Shown here: in pieces, positions 6,242-13,795 of the stretch
Layout: the number at the start of each line of letters is the position of its first letter
Numbering within the stretch: position 1 is the stretch's first letter
NCBI GenBank assembly: GCA_964425485.1
Contig: CAYRML010000035.1
Coordinates: forward strand, 1 to 15,168
DNA from: CAYRML01 sp964425485
GTDB lineage: Bacteria > Bacillota > Dehalobacteriia > UBA4068
Length of the DNA stretch: 15,168 nt
Reading direction: 5' to 3'
Notes under the pieces: generated by a model
The model's database searches: none
Told to the model about the DNA's origin: nothing
What the model saw: only the letters and a program-made list of their open reading frames with translations
Made by a program: the position numbers and the translations under genes

Positions 6242-7324
6242 CTATAAACAAATCAATTCTGTCGATAATTTGCTGAGCAGCATGTTTTCCGTTTCCCCAA
6301 TGATCAAAGAGTCCTCGATGCGGATTCCACCCCAATTTCTGATATAAACGCCAGGCTCCACAGTGACGGCATTTCCTACCTTGAGAATAGAGTGGCTATT
6401 CTGGCTCAGCCGTGGTTGCTCATGCACATCCAAGCCGATTCCATGCCCCAAGCCATGGCCAAAATATTGGCCAAGTCCTGCTACTTGCAGTAATCTTGCG
6501 GCCTCCAGATGGATGATCTTGCCAAAAGCCCCCGCTTTGACCATTGGCTGCACAGTATTTTTGACTGATAGCACAATTTCGTAAATTTCTTTTTGGCGGG
6601 GAGAGGGTTGGCCGAGAATCAGCGTGCGCGTGCAATCGGAGCAATAGCCCTTATATTTGGCGCCGAAATCTATGGTGATGAAATCTCCTTTTTGCACCTC
6701 TTTATCAGTAGGGCAGGCATGGCATTGGCTGCCGTTGGCGCCGCTGGCCACGATTGTGGCAAAGGCAGGAGCTTCCGCATCCAAGCAGAGCATATAATAT
6801 TCCAGGTTGGCGGCCAGCTGTCTTTCTCTTATGCCGGGGACGATATCGTGCAAAAGTCGCTCGAAGGCTGCATCGGCGATGGCTCCGGCTTTTAAGAGAT
6901 AGGACAACTCTTCCTGATTTTTGATCTCGCGCAGGCCGCCGACCATGTCATCCAGCGGCAGTAGGGATATTTTAGGCAGGGATTGCACCAATTTTTCATA
7001 AAGGGCATAAGAAATATGGTCTTTTTCTATGGCCAGATTACGGCAATTATAGCGCAGGCAATAATCAGAGACTATTTTTTCCAGCGGCTCGCTGATGCTC
7101 AGGCGGGCAAAACAAAGTTCTTTATCTTTTGCCTCCTGTTCCGCCTGATCTAGATTGCGGAAATCGGTGATAAAGGCGGCCTCTTGCTGGGCAAAAAGCA
7201 GCAGATAGGCATCCTCGCCGCTATAACCGGTAAGATATCTGATATTGGTTTGCCGCGTGATAAGCAAGGCGTCTATATTTTGTTGGCCTAATTTTTCTCT
7301 TAAACAGGCGATTTTATCAATCAT
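6242..7324 (-). CDS. M24 family metallopeptidase (Xaa-Pro aminopeptidase type)
   Basis: This cytoplasmic aminopeptidase of the creatinase/pita-bread fold is likely to remove N-terminal residues before proline. The 360 residues comprise a creatinase N-terminal domain (about 1-130, with NIRYLTGYSG) and the catalytic M24 domain. All five metal ligands are visible: Asp219 (TIDFG), Asp230 (YCSDCTRT), His294 (GHGLGHGIG), Glu323 (VEPGVYI) and Glu337 (GIRIEDS). His202 sits at the usual conserved active-site position. Length matches the PepQ/YpdF/YqhT-like group of Bacillota. The ATG at 7324 has a TAAGGTG ribosome binding site. It lies 32 bases downstream of the phosphomutase stop with no terminator between, so the two are probably co-transcribed. 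Dipeptidase (prolidase) activity is the alternative. Confidence 0.92.
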   Translation of the reverse strand: MIDKIACLREKLGQQNIDALLITRQTNIRYLTGYSGEDAYLLLFAQQEAAFITDFRNLDQAEQEAKDKELCFARLSISEPLEKIVSDYCLRYNCRNLAIEKDHISYALYEKLVQSLPKISLLPLDDMVGGLREIKNQEELSYLLKAGAIADAAFERLLHDIVPGIRERQLAANLEYYMLCLDAEAPAFATIVASGANGSQCHACPTDKEVQKGDFITIDFGAKYKGYCSDCTRTLILGQPSPRQKEIYEIVLSVKNTVQPMVKAGAFGKIIHLEAARLLQVAGLGQYFGHGLGHGIGLDVHEQPRLSQNSHSILKVGNAVTVEPGVYIRNWGGIRIEDSLIIGETENMLLSKLSTELICL

Positions 7325-7356
7325 TTTTCACCTTATTTGACCTTACTTTGTTGTAT

Positions 7357-8565
7357 TTAATTTTGCAGAAAATAATCCATCAGCAAATAACCGTCCGGGA
7401 AAAAGATGCCGGAGGCCTTAGCCGCTTCTTCGTCATAGGCCGCGGCATTATTGTTCTTTTTGCGGCTGTCATAGATGATGAAGGGGATGAGATCTGTGGT
7501 ATGGCTGCGGCGTACGATGGGTGTCGCATGGTCGGGAGTCACAAGTATCCTATAATCCTCGCCGCTGGCATCCATAGCTTCCTTGATGGGTTTTACGACT
7601 TCCTGATCGATTCTTTCGATGGCTTTTACTTTCAGCTCGATATCGCCGTCATGGCCGCATTCATCAGGGGCTTCAACATGGACGAAAACAAAGTTGTCGC
7701 CGGCGGCCAGAGCATCGATGGCGGCTTGGGCTTTGCCCCGATAATTTGTATCGTATTCGCCGGTGGCACCTTCCACATCGATGGATTTAAGCTGCATGCC
7801 ATTGGCCAGGCCTTTGATCAGCGGCACAGCCGTAATTACGGAACCATGCACATGATAGCGTTCCGGGAAGGAATCGAAGGTTGGTTTTTTGCCTTCGCCC
7901 CACAGCCAAATACAGTTTGCCGGGTTTTTGCCCGCGGCAATGCGTTTTTGATTGACCGGATGGGCCATCAATATATCATAGCTCTTTTTCATCATTGCCA
8001 AAACTTCCGGCCCATAGGGGCCTTGTGGCAAATAGTCAGTGATTTTTTGCTCCAAGATGTCATGAGGCGGCATCATGGTATAATCGTAATTTATGTTTTT
8101 CCAGATCATGATATGACGATAGCTTACTCCCGGATAAAAAACGCGATCTTTGGTTTCGAAGGCTTCCCTGACGGCATCCAGCAATTGATAAGCCTCCTCA
8201 TTGGAGATTTTGCCGGAGCTGTGATCAATTATGGTTTTTTGCTCGAAGGGCTCTTCTGTGGTCAATGTTACCAAATTGCAACGAAAAACCGTATCGGTTT
8301 CGTCCAAAGGAATATTAACGCCCAAAGCCTCGATGGGAGAGCGACCGGTATAATATTTTCTGGGATTATAGCCAAGGACGCAGAGATTGGCTATATCACT
8401 GCCGGTGGGCAGATCATCATAAAGGGTGCGCATAAGTCCGGATTCGCCTTCTGCGGCCAATTGATTGATATTGGGTTTGTTGGCAACCATTAAAGGTGTT
8501 TTGCCGCCCAGTTGTTCCAGCGGCCAGTCACCCATGCCATCGCCCAAAATTACTATATACTTCAT
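7357..8565 (-). CDS. apgM: AlkP-superfamily 2,3-BPG-independent phosphoglycerate mutase (ApgM type) or proposed homoserine kinase
   Basis: This 402-residue member of the archaeal-type cofactor-independent phosphoglycerate mutase family belongs to the alkaline phosphatase superfamily, which uses two metal ions and a phosphoserine intermediate. It shows GDGMGDWP (8-15), the nucleophile Ser56 in PTGSDIANL, FVHVEAPDECGHDGD with Asp301 and His305, TPDHATP with Asp345-His346, and His355. The family interconverts 3- and 2-phosphoglycerate. A bacterial branch of about 400 residues has also been proposed to act as a homoserine kinase because it often sits with threonine genes; no such gene is here, so context does not decide. 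The ATG at 8565 has AAGGAGTG upstream and a strong promoter. It is first in an operon with the M24 peptidase. The opposite strand carries a 381-codon open frame that I regard as a shadow. Confidence 0.88.
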   Translation of the reverse strand: MKYIVILGDGMGDWPLEQLGGKTPLMVANKPNINQLAAEGESGLMRTLYDDLPTGSDIANLCVLGYNPRKYYTGRSPIEALGVNIPLDETDTVFRCNLVTLTTEEPFEQKTIIDHSSGKISNEEAYQLLDAVREAFETKDRVFYPGVSYRHIMIWKNINYDYTMMPPHDILEQKITDYLPQGPYGPEVLAMMKKSYDILMAHPVNQKRIAAGKNPANCIWLWGEGKKPTFDSFPERYHVHGSVITAVPLIKGLANGMQLKSIDVEGATGEYDTNYRGKAQAAIDALAAGDNFVFVHVEAPDECGHDGDIELKVKAIERIDQEVVKPIKEAMDASGEDYRILVTPDHATPIVRRSHTTDLIPFIIYDSRKKNNNAAAYDEEAAKASGIFFPDGYLLMDYFLQN

Positions 8566-8612
8566 CTATATCACTCCTTATCAGGTTTTTTACTGTAGAT
8601 AAATATTAAATC

Positions 8613-8641
8613 ATTCTATCATAGATAGTAAGAATTTTCAA
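8613..8641 (-). promoter_or_regulatory. Sigma-A promoter of the phosphomutase-peptidase operon
   Basis: On the minus strand, TTGAAA (8641-8636, 5 of 6) and TAGAAT (8618-8613, 5 of 6) are separated by 17 bases. The leader to the ATG at 8565 would be about 40 bases. Confidence 0.7.
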
Positions 8642-8665
8642 TAAGTCTGCCCAAAAAAGCATTAT

Positions 8666-8694
8666 TTATAAAATCCAAGCTACAAAGATATAAT
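8666..8694 (+). promoter_or_regulatory. Candidate promoter of the CapA-like lipoprotein gene
   Basis: A perfect TATAAT (8689-8694) lies 17 bases after a poor -35, TTATAA (8666-8671, 4 of 6). It is divergent from the phosphomutase promoter. The region is very AT-rich, so chance matches are likely. Confidence 0.35.
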
Positions 8695-8782
8695 AAGATA
8701 TGATAAAGAGGAAAAGTTGTTAATGTGTAGAAAATTATCAGATAAATGTCAAAAATATGATAGACCATAGGGGAAATTTTTT

Positions 8783-9949
8783 ATGAAGAGGAAAATTAAA
8801 CAGATATTTATAATATTGCTGGCTGTGGCCTTGCTTTTATCTTTATGTGCTTGTTCTCCTCAAGAAGAGGACATCAAGGTTAGTCCGCAGCCGGAGCCCA
8901 TACCTGCCGCGACCATAGAATTGGTGGCTGTGGGGGATAATCTCATCCATAACACCATTTATAAGCAGGCGGCGGAACGGGCGGGCGGCAATGGTTATGA
9001 TTTTACTTATGCCTATCAGCATGTTGCTCCCTTGATCGAAAAAGCTGATCTGGCTTTTATCAATCAGGAAACGCCTTTGGCCACCGCGATATATAAGCCC
9101 TCCAGCTATCCTTTGTTCAATTCACCTACTGAGGTGGGTGATGCCGTTGTGGATATGGGTTTTGATATTATCAGCCAAGCCAATAATCATATGTTTGATA
9201 AGGGTGAAAAGGGACTTGTGGCTACACTGGATTATTGGCATACCAAAGATGGAGTTAAGGTGGTAGGGGCCTATCGCGATGATAGCGACCTGGCAAATAT
9301 CCGCATGGTGGAAATCAATGGCATCAGTTTGGCCTTTGTGGCTTTTACGGAAATGACCAATGGCCTGACTTTACCTGCTGGCAGCAAAATGAGATATATA
9401 CTGGCAGAAGATGAAGAACTACTCAAAAGCCAGATTCAGGCAGCCGCCGGACTTGCTGATGTGGTAGTTGTTTCCGCCCATTGGGGTAATGAAAATACGC
9501 ATGAGCCTACACAAAATCAGCGTCAGCTGGCACAAAAAATGGCCGTTTGGGGTGCGGATATCATCTTAGGCCATCATCCGCATACCCTACAGCCCATAGA
9601 ATATATAGAACGGGAAAATGCTGGACCTGCTTTGGTGGTATATTCTCTAGGCAACTTTATTTCCGCCCAGCATGGCGCCAATAATATGGTCGGCGGCATC
9701 GTCCGCATCAATATCAAAAAGGATTATCAGAGCGATCCCCAAATTTCTTTGACCAAAGTGGACTTTATTCCTACTATTACTCATTACACGGCCGGTGTCA
9801 AAAATGTAACCATTTATCCGCTTAATCAATATACGACGGAAATGGCCGGTAGTCACGGCGTGCGTCAATATGCCAGTTTCAGCTATGATTATATTCAAGA
9901 TGTTTTGCACAATGTTATTACCGATCAATTCTTGGCCAATGATTATTAA
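8783..9949 (+). CDS. CapA/PgsA-family metallophosphatase-like lipoprotein
   Basis: The 388 residues belong to the CapA (poly-gamma-glutamate capsule) family, which has a calcineurin-like phosphoesterase fold. A basic N-terminus and hydrophobic stretch (residues 1-21) lead to a lipobox LCAC with probable lipidated Cys24, so the protein is likely membrane-anchored outside the cell. The conserved blocks are VAVGDNLIHN (48-57), NQETP (94-98), QANNHMFDKG (132-141), SAHWGNE (231-237), GHHPH (263-267) and SLGNFIS (288-294), covering the metal-binding residues. The ATG at 8783 has AGGGGA upstream. The gene stands alone, with no capB/capC-like synthase beside it. Such solitary CapA proteins are widespread and mostly uncharacterised; a role in envelope glycan or peptide handling is inference, and a true capsule role is unsupported here. 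Confidence 0.9.
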   Translation: MKRKIKQIFIILLAVALLLSLCACSPQEEDIKVSPQPEPIPAATIELVAVGDNLIHNTIYKQAAERAGGNGYDFTYAYQHVAPLIEKADLAFINQETPLATAIYKPSSYPLFNSPTEVGDAVVDMGFDIISQANNHMFDKGEKGLVATLDYWHTKDGVKVVGAYRDDSDLANIRMVEINGISLAFVAFTEMTNGLTLPAGSKMRYILAEDEELLKSQIQAAAGLADVVVVSAHWGNENTHEPTQNQRQLAQKMAVWGADIILGHHPHTLQPIEYIERENAGPALVVYSLGNFISAQHGANNMVGGIVRINIKKDYQSDPQISLTKVDFIPTITHYTAGVKNVTIYPLNQYTTEMAGSHGVRQYASFSYDYIQDVLHNVITDQFLANDY

Positions 9950-10000
9950 ATTACCAGCGGCCCTGCCTATTGCTGTTTTATAAACAGTTGCTTACCAGAT

Positions 10001-10032
10001 AAAAATGCCTGCCATAGTACATGGCAGGCATT
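10001..10032 (-). terminator. Terminator of the DUF378 gene, converging with the CapA-like gene
   Basis: AATGCCTGCCAT (10004-10015) and ATGGCAGGCATT (10021-10032) form a perfect 12-base stem with a 5-base loop. The minus-strand reading continues into TTTTT (10005-10001), a proper U-run. On the plus strand the hairpin is followed by GCCGATTTTAT, a weaker tail, so it may also stop the CapA-like transcript less efficiently. Confidence 0.82.
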
Positions 10033-10092
10033 GCCGATTTTATAAAAAAAGATGCGCGGCCGGTTATTTGCGTTATATTTTATCATAATTAT

Positions 10093-10335
10093 TTATATCG
10101 GTTTTCTTAAGTCCGGTTCGCTATTATTAATTTTTTTCAGCTGAAAGGGGATAGAAATGCACCAAATACCGGCTAGGCCGATCAGGGCGAAAAATATGCG
10201 GCTGGCGGTTGTTGTGGTGCCGCCAAAAAGATTGGCAATCAGATCGATGCCAAAAAAACCTATACCTCCCAGTTCAAAGGCCCCGATGATCACCAGTACC
10301 AGCATAATATTATTAAATATCGCGAACAATTTCAT
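10093..10335 (-). CDS. DUF378 family small membrane protein
   Basis: The 80 residues form two hydrophobic segments (about 5-28 and 45-65) joined by a short loop, then a polar, basic C-terminal tail (KKINNSEPDLRKP). The pattern LVIIGAF..GGIGFFGIDLIANLFGG followed by SRIFFALIGLAGIW is the DUF378 (YuzA-like) signature; members are small inner-membrane proteins of unknown function. The usual GAxNWG is here GAFELG. The ATG at 10335 has a good AAAGGAG ribosome binding site. It is divergent from the DUF1294 gene (82 bases between starts) and ends at its own terminator, so it is a single-gene transcript. I saw no clear -35 for it. Confidence 0.87.
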   Translation of the reverse strand: MKLFAIFNNIMLVLVIIGAFELGGIGFFGIDLIANLFGGTTTTASRIFFALIGLAGIWCISIPFQLKKINNSEPDLRKPI

Positions 10336-10352
10336 TTTTTCTCCTTTTGTAC

Positions 10353-10381
10353 TTATAATCTGTGTCCCAACATGATATATT
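10353..10381 (+). promoter_or_regulatory. Candidate promoter of the DUF1294-to-nnr run
   Basis: TTATAA (10353-10358, 4 of 6) and TATATT (10376-10381, 5 of 6) are 17 bases apart in the gap divergent to the DUF378 gene. It would give a leader of about 30 bases. The DNA is AT-rich, which weakens the call. Confidence 0.35.
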
Positions 10382-10417
10382 TAGATGACATCTATCAAAA
10401 GAGGCGGTGCTTGAATA

Positions 10418-10684
10418 ATGATAGAGGATGTTCTGCTGTTTTATTATATAATTTGCAATATCTGCCTTTTTATACTTTTTGATCTGGATAAATCCAAGGC
10501 CAAAAGGCATAAAAAAAGAATCAGCGAAAAAACGCTACTGCTTTTGGGCGCTTTGGGCGGCCCGGTGGGCGGCCTTTTGGGAATGGCGACTTTTCATCAC
10601 AAGACCAAAAAACCTTATTTTTGGCTGATTTTTATTCTATGTCTGGCCGGACATCTTTATTTATGGACGCGTTTTCTGGTATAA
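10418..10684 (+). CDS. DUF1294 family small membrane protein
   Basis: The 88 residues have a hydrophobic N-terminal segment (about 5-21), the cytoplasmic motif FDLDKSKAKRHKKRISEKTL, a glycine-rich segment LLLLGALGGPVGGLLGMATF, the motif HHKTKKPYF, and a final hydrophobic segment (about 68-86). This is the typical DUF1294 layout (D-K-x-x-A-K, R-I-x-E-K-T, H-K-T-x-K). Function is unknown. In some bacteria the domain is fused to a cold-shock domain; there is none here. The ATG at 10418 has AAGAGGCGG upstream, 10-11 bases away. The metallophosphoesterase gene starts 36 bases after its stop with no terminator, so they are probably co-transcribed. Confidence 0.87.
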   Translation: MIEDVLLFYYIICNICLFILFDLDKSKAKRHKKRISEKTLLLLGALGGPVGGLLGMATFHHKTKKPYFWLIFILCLAGHLYLWTRFLV

Positions 10685-10720
10685 TAAAAACCAAGATAAA
10701 TTCTTAAGGATATAATTTCT

Positions 10721-11443
10721 ATGAAAGTTTTTGCCATCAGTGATCTCCATCTGTCTTTGAGCGCGGCCTTTGTTAAGGGCGCGCATAATCCTTTATCTAA
10801 GCCCATGGATATATTTGGCCAGATCTGGGGCGATTATCATGAAAAAATCTATGATAACTGGCAGTCCTTGGTCGGCCATGATGATTTTGTGCTGATGCCG
10901 GGCGATACTTCTTGGGGCATGACACTGGAGGATTGCCGTCATGATTTTGATTTTTTGGCCCAGCTGCCCGGCACTATCATTTTGGGCAGAGGTAATCATG
11001 ATTATTGGTGGCAGGGACCATCCAAGCTGAAAAAATATTTACCCGCCAATATCATTCCCTTGCATCATGATTGCTATGTGGTGGGCAGCAAAGCGGTTTG
11101 CTCCACCAGGGCCTGGTCTTTGAGTGCACTGGAAGAGGGTAATGCATTGGACAAGCGTGTTTACGAACGGGAGCTCTTACGTCTGCAAATGGCCTTGGAT
11201 AATGGTCAAAAGACAGGGTTGCCTCTTGTGGCTATGCTGCATTATATGCCTTTTTATCAAGATGGCCGCAGCAGCGCTTTTGTGGATATGCTGCATGAGT
11301 ATGGGGTGCAAACCTGCGTTTACGGCCATTTGCATGGCGCCAATTGTCAAAAAGCGGTGCAGGGCTTGATTGATGATATAGAGTATATAAATGTCAGCTG
11401 CGATTGCCTGGGATTTGTGCCGCGGCTGCTGTGGGAGGAATAA
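10721..11443 (+). CDS. Calcineurin-like metallophosphoesterase
   Basis: The 240 residues carry the full dimetal phosphoesterase signature: SDLHL with Asp8 and His10, PGDTSWG with Asp62, GRGNHDYWW with Asn92-His93, LHYMP with His174, and YGHLHG with His203 and His205. It is a predicted cytoplasmic phosphohydrolase, with no signal peptide or membrane segment. The substrate (phosphodiester, nucleotide or phosphoprotein) cannot be told from sequence. The ATG at 10721 has TAAGGAT upstream. The next gene's ATG follows the TAA with no gap, and its ribosome binding site (GGAGGA) is within the last codons of this gene, so the two are likely translationally coupled. It is unlike the CapA-type protein at 8783 despite the shared fold class. 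Confidence 0.92.
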   Translation: MKVFAISDLHLSLSAAFVKGAHNPLSKPMDIFGQIWGDYHEKIYDNWQSLVGHDDFVLMPGDTSWGMTLEDCRHDFDFLAQLPGTIILGRGNHDYWWQGPSKLKKYLPANIIPLHHDCYVVGSKAVCSTRAWSLSALEEGNALDKRVYERELLRLQMALDNGQKTGLPLVAMLHYMPFYQDGRSSAFVDMLHEYGVQTCVYGHLHGANCQKAVQGLIDDIEYINVSCDCLGFVPRLLWEE

Positions 11444-13336
11444 ATGCTGCTGCCTATCAATAGAGAAGAAATGTTGGCTTTGGACTGGTATTATGTTGAT
11501 TTTGTTTTGGTCAGCGGTGATGCTTATGTCGATCATGCTTCCTTTGGCCCCGCCCTTATCGGCCGCTATTTGCAATCATTGGGCTATCGAGTGGCTATTT
11601 TGCCCCAGCCCGATTGCCAGGATGAGGAACAATGGCGGCAATTCGGCCGGCCCAGATTGGCCTTTTTGGTCACGGCCGGTAATCTGGATTCCATGCTGGC
11701 TCATTATACGGCCAATAAAAAAGAGAGGCGCATCGACCTTTATTCAGCCGGGGGCAAGAGAAAGAGGCCGGATTATGCCACGGTGATCTACAGCCGTAAG
11801 CTGCGCCAGCTTTATCCGCAAGTTCCTATTATCTTGGGCGGTTTAGAGGCCAGCTTACGCCGCTTTGCTCATTATGATTATTGGCAGGACAAAGTTCTTC
11901 CTTCCATATTGATGGAGTCGGAGGCTGATATTTTGGTCTATGGCATGGGCGAGCTGGCCATAGCGGAAATAGCAAAGCGATTGCGCCAAAATGGACGAGT
12001 TGAGGATTGTTATGATATAGAAGGCATTGCCTATCGTTTGGATATGAAAAATAAGCTGCCGGCAGAGGCAATGCTTTTGCCGTCCTTAGAGCAGGTGCAA
12101 AAAGATAAAAAAGATTTTGCTCTTGCCTTTGCCAGGCAATATCAGGAGCAGAACTTTTATGACGGTAAGATATTGGCGCAAAAGCATGGCAATGAATATG
12201 TGGTGGTCAATCGGCCCATGCGTCCGCTGCAAGAGGCCGAGCTGGACGCCTTATATGAGCTGCCATTTGAGCGGATCTGGCATCCTTCTTATGACAAGCT
12301 GGGCGGTGTGCCTGCTTTTGACGAGGTGAAATTTTCCCTGCTTTCCCATCGCGGTTGTTTCGGCGGCTGTTCTTTTTGTTCCCTGACTTTCCACCAGGGC
12401 CGTATTATACAAAACCGCAGCGCCGAGTCATTGCTGGGGGAGGCTAGGCTGTTGACACAGCTGCCTGATTTCAAGGGATATATTCATGATGTTGGCGGAC
12501 CAACGGCCAATTTTCGGGGACAAGTCTGTAAAAAAGCGGCGCAATACGGCCCCTGTCGCGGCAAAGAGTGTATGCATCCGCGTATATGCTCTCATTTGCC
12601 CAAAGACAGCAGCGAATATGAAAAATTATTGACTGATTTACGCCGTCTGCCGGGTGTGAAAAAAGTTTTTGTGCGCTCCGGCTTGCGTTTTGATTATGCG
12701 ATGGCAGAAAAATCACGCTCCTTTCTGCATACTTTATGCCGCTATCATATCAGCGGCCAACTGAAGGTCGCTCCGGAGCATATGGCAGACGATGTTTTAG
12801 CGGCTATGGGCAAAAGCCCGGCCGGTGTTTATCTGGGGTTTAAAAAAGAGTATGAAGAAATAAATAAAAAAATCCGGCGCCAGCAGTTTTTGGTTCCATA
12901 TTTTATGTCGGCTCATCCAGGTTGTACTTTGGCCGATGCCATAGAGCTGGCCGTCTATATCAAAAAGAGCGGTGTGCAGCCGGAGCAGGTACAGGAATTC
13001 ATCCCCACACCGGGCACGGTCAGCACCTGCATGTATTATACCGGCATCGACCCGCGTACTATGAAGCCGATCTATGTGCCTAAAAGCAAGGAGGAAAGAG
13101 CCATGCAAAGAGCCTTGCTTAATTTTGCCAAGCCCCAGAACAAGGAGTTGGTCAAGCAGGCTTTGCGGCTCTGTAAGAGGGAAGATCTTATAGGAAAAGC
13201 CCCTTATTGCCTCATAGATGATGGTGTCTGCAAAAATACTGGCCAGGCGGTTGTTTTAAAGCCACCTAAAAATAAAAAAGGGACTGACAAGCGTAATAAA
13301 GGACAACAAAAGAGGAATCGCGGCAAAAAAAGCTAA
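11444..13336 (+). CDS. YgiQ family radical SAM protein
   Basis: This 630-residue protein matches the YgiQ (UPF0313) family of radical SAM enzymes, whose substrate is unknown. An N-terminal B12-binding-like region (about 1-200, with PIILGGLEASLRRFAHYDYW) precedes the radical SAM core, where Cys305, Cys309 and Cys312 in GCFGGCSFC bind the SAM [4Fe-4S] cluster. A second cysteine group, Cys362, Cys371, Cys376 and Cys382, follows and is also a family feature, suggesting another metal site. APEHM, FIPTPGT and TGIDP are further family blocks. The C-terminus is a basic tail of about 25 residues, rich in Lys, Arg and Asn. The ATG at 11444 directly abuts the phosphoesterase stop and uses GGAGGA inside that gene. 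No clear terminator precedes acpS 48 bases downstream. Confidence 0.93.
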   Translation: MLLPINREEMLALDWYYVDFVLVSGDAYVDHASFGPALIGRYLQSLGYRVAILPQPDCQDEEQWRQFGRPRLAFLVTAGNLDSMLAHYTANKKERRIDLYSAGGKRKRPDYATVIYSRKLRQLYPQVPIILGGLEASLRRFAHYDYWQDKVLPSILMESEADILVYGMGELAIAEIAKRLRQNGRVEDCYDIEGIAYRLDMKNKLPAEAMLLPSLEQVQKDKKDFALAFARQYQEQNFYDGKILAQKHGNEYVVVNRPMRPLQEAELDALYELPFERIWHPSYDKLGGVPAFDEVKFSLLSHRGCFGGCSFCSLTFHQGRIIQNRSAESLLGEARLLTQLPDFKGYIHDVGGPTANFRGQVCKKAAQYGPCRGKECMHPRICSHLPKDSSEYEKLLTDLRRLPGVKKVFVRSGLRFDYAMAEKSRSFLHTLCRYHISGQLKVAPEHMADDVLAAMGKSPAGVYLGFKKEYEEINKKIRRQQFLVPYFMSAHPGCTLADAIELAVYIKKSGVQPEQVQEFIPTPGTVSTCMYYTGIDPRTMKPIYVPKSKEERAMQRALLNFAKPQNKELVKQALRLCKREDLIGKAPYCLIDDGVCKNTGQAVVLKPPKNKKGTDKRNKGQQKRNRGKKS

Positions 13337-13384
13337 ATAAATTAAAAATAAGCAAATTTTGCTTGAGGCATGGGGGTCTAAAAG

Positions 13385-13771
13385 ATGATTTTTGGTATTG
13401 GCACTGATATTGTTGAAATATCCAGATTGCAGAAAATAGTTGAACGTTCTCCCAAGATGCTAAACAGAGTGTTTACTGATGCGGAAATTGCCTATTGTGA
13501 GAAAAAAGGTAATATGATCGAGGCTTTTGCCGCTCGTTTTGCCGCTAAGGAAGCCGTGCTCAAGGCTCTTGGCACCGGTATTACGGGATTTTCTTGGCTG
13601 GATATGGAAATCAGCAATTTAAAGAGCGGTAAGCCTATAGTCAATTTTCAGGGAAGAATGGAAAAATATATGCAGAGAAATCAGATCAGCAAGGTGGAAA
13701 TCAGTTTTTCCCATTTGCAGGATACGGCTTTGGCCTTTGCTGTGGCCTGGTGTGATGATACAAAGGATTGA
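13385..13771 (+). CDS. acpS: Holo-[acyl-carrier-protein] synthase
   Basis: AcpS transfers 4'-phosphopantetheine from CoA to apo-ACP, a step needed for fatty acid synthesis. The 128 residues begin with FGIGTDIVEISRL, holding the Mg-binding Asp8, and contain RFAAKEAVLKALGTG with Glu56 and Lys60, the catalytic and metal-binding pair. The C-terminal SFSHLQDTALAFAV is the last family strand. Length is normal for the trimeric AcpS class. The ATG at 13385 has GGGGGT about 9 bases upstream, a modest ribosome binding site. It is followed 24 bases later by the NAD(P)HX repair gene, a gene order common in Bacillota. It may be read from the upstream DUF1294 transcript; I saw no strong promoter in the 48-base gap. 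Confidence 0.96.
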   Translation: MIFGIGTDIVEISRLQKIVERSPKMLNRVFTDAEIAYCEKKGNMIEAFAARFAAKEAVLKALGTGITGFSWLDMEISNLKSGKPIVNFQGRMEKYMQRNQISKVEISFSHLQDTALAFAVAWCDDTKD

Positions 13772-13795
13772 TTGGTTTTATCAAAGGAGAAAGTT

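Noticed and set aside
7348..8493. A 381-codon open frame on the plus strand, opposite the phosphomutase gene
   Set aside because: It is antisense to a gene with clear family motifs, has no ribosome binding site, and its translation shows no recognisable domain. Long antisense frames arise from the codon bias of the real gene.
9973..9987. CTGTTT/AAACAG inverted repeat after the CapA-like gene as a terminator
   Set aside because: A six-base AT-rich stem with a three-base loop and no T-run is too weak. The hairpin at 10004-10032 is the better candidate.
13350..13370. A short AAGCAAA/TTTGCTT inverted repeat between the YgiQ gene and acpS as a terminator
   Set aside because: It is AT-rich, has almost no loop and no following T-run, so a stable terminator is unlikely.
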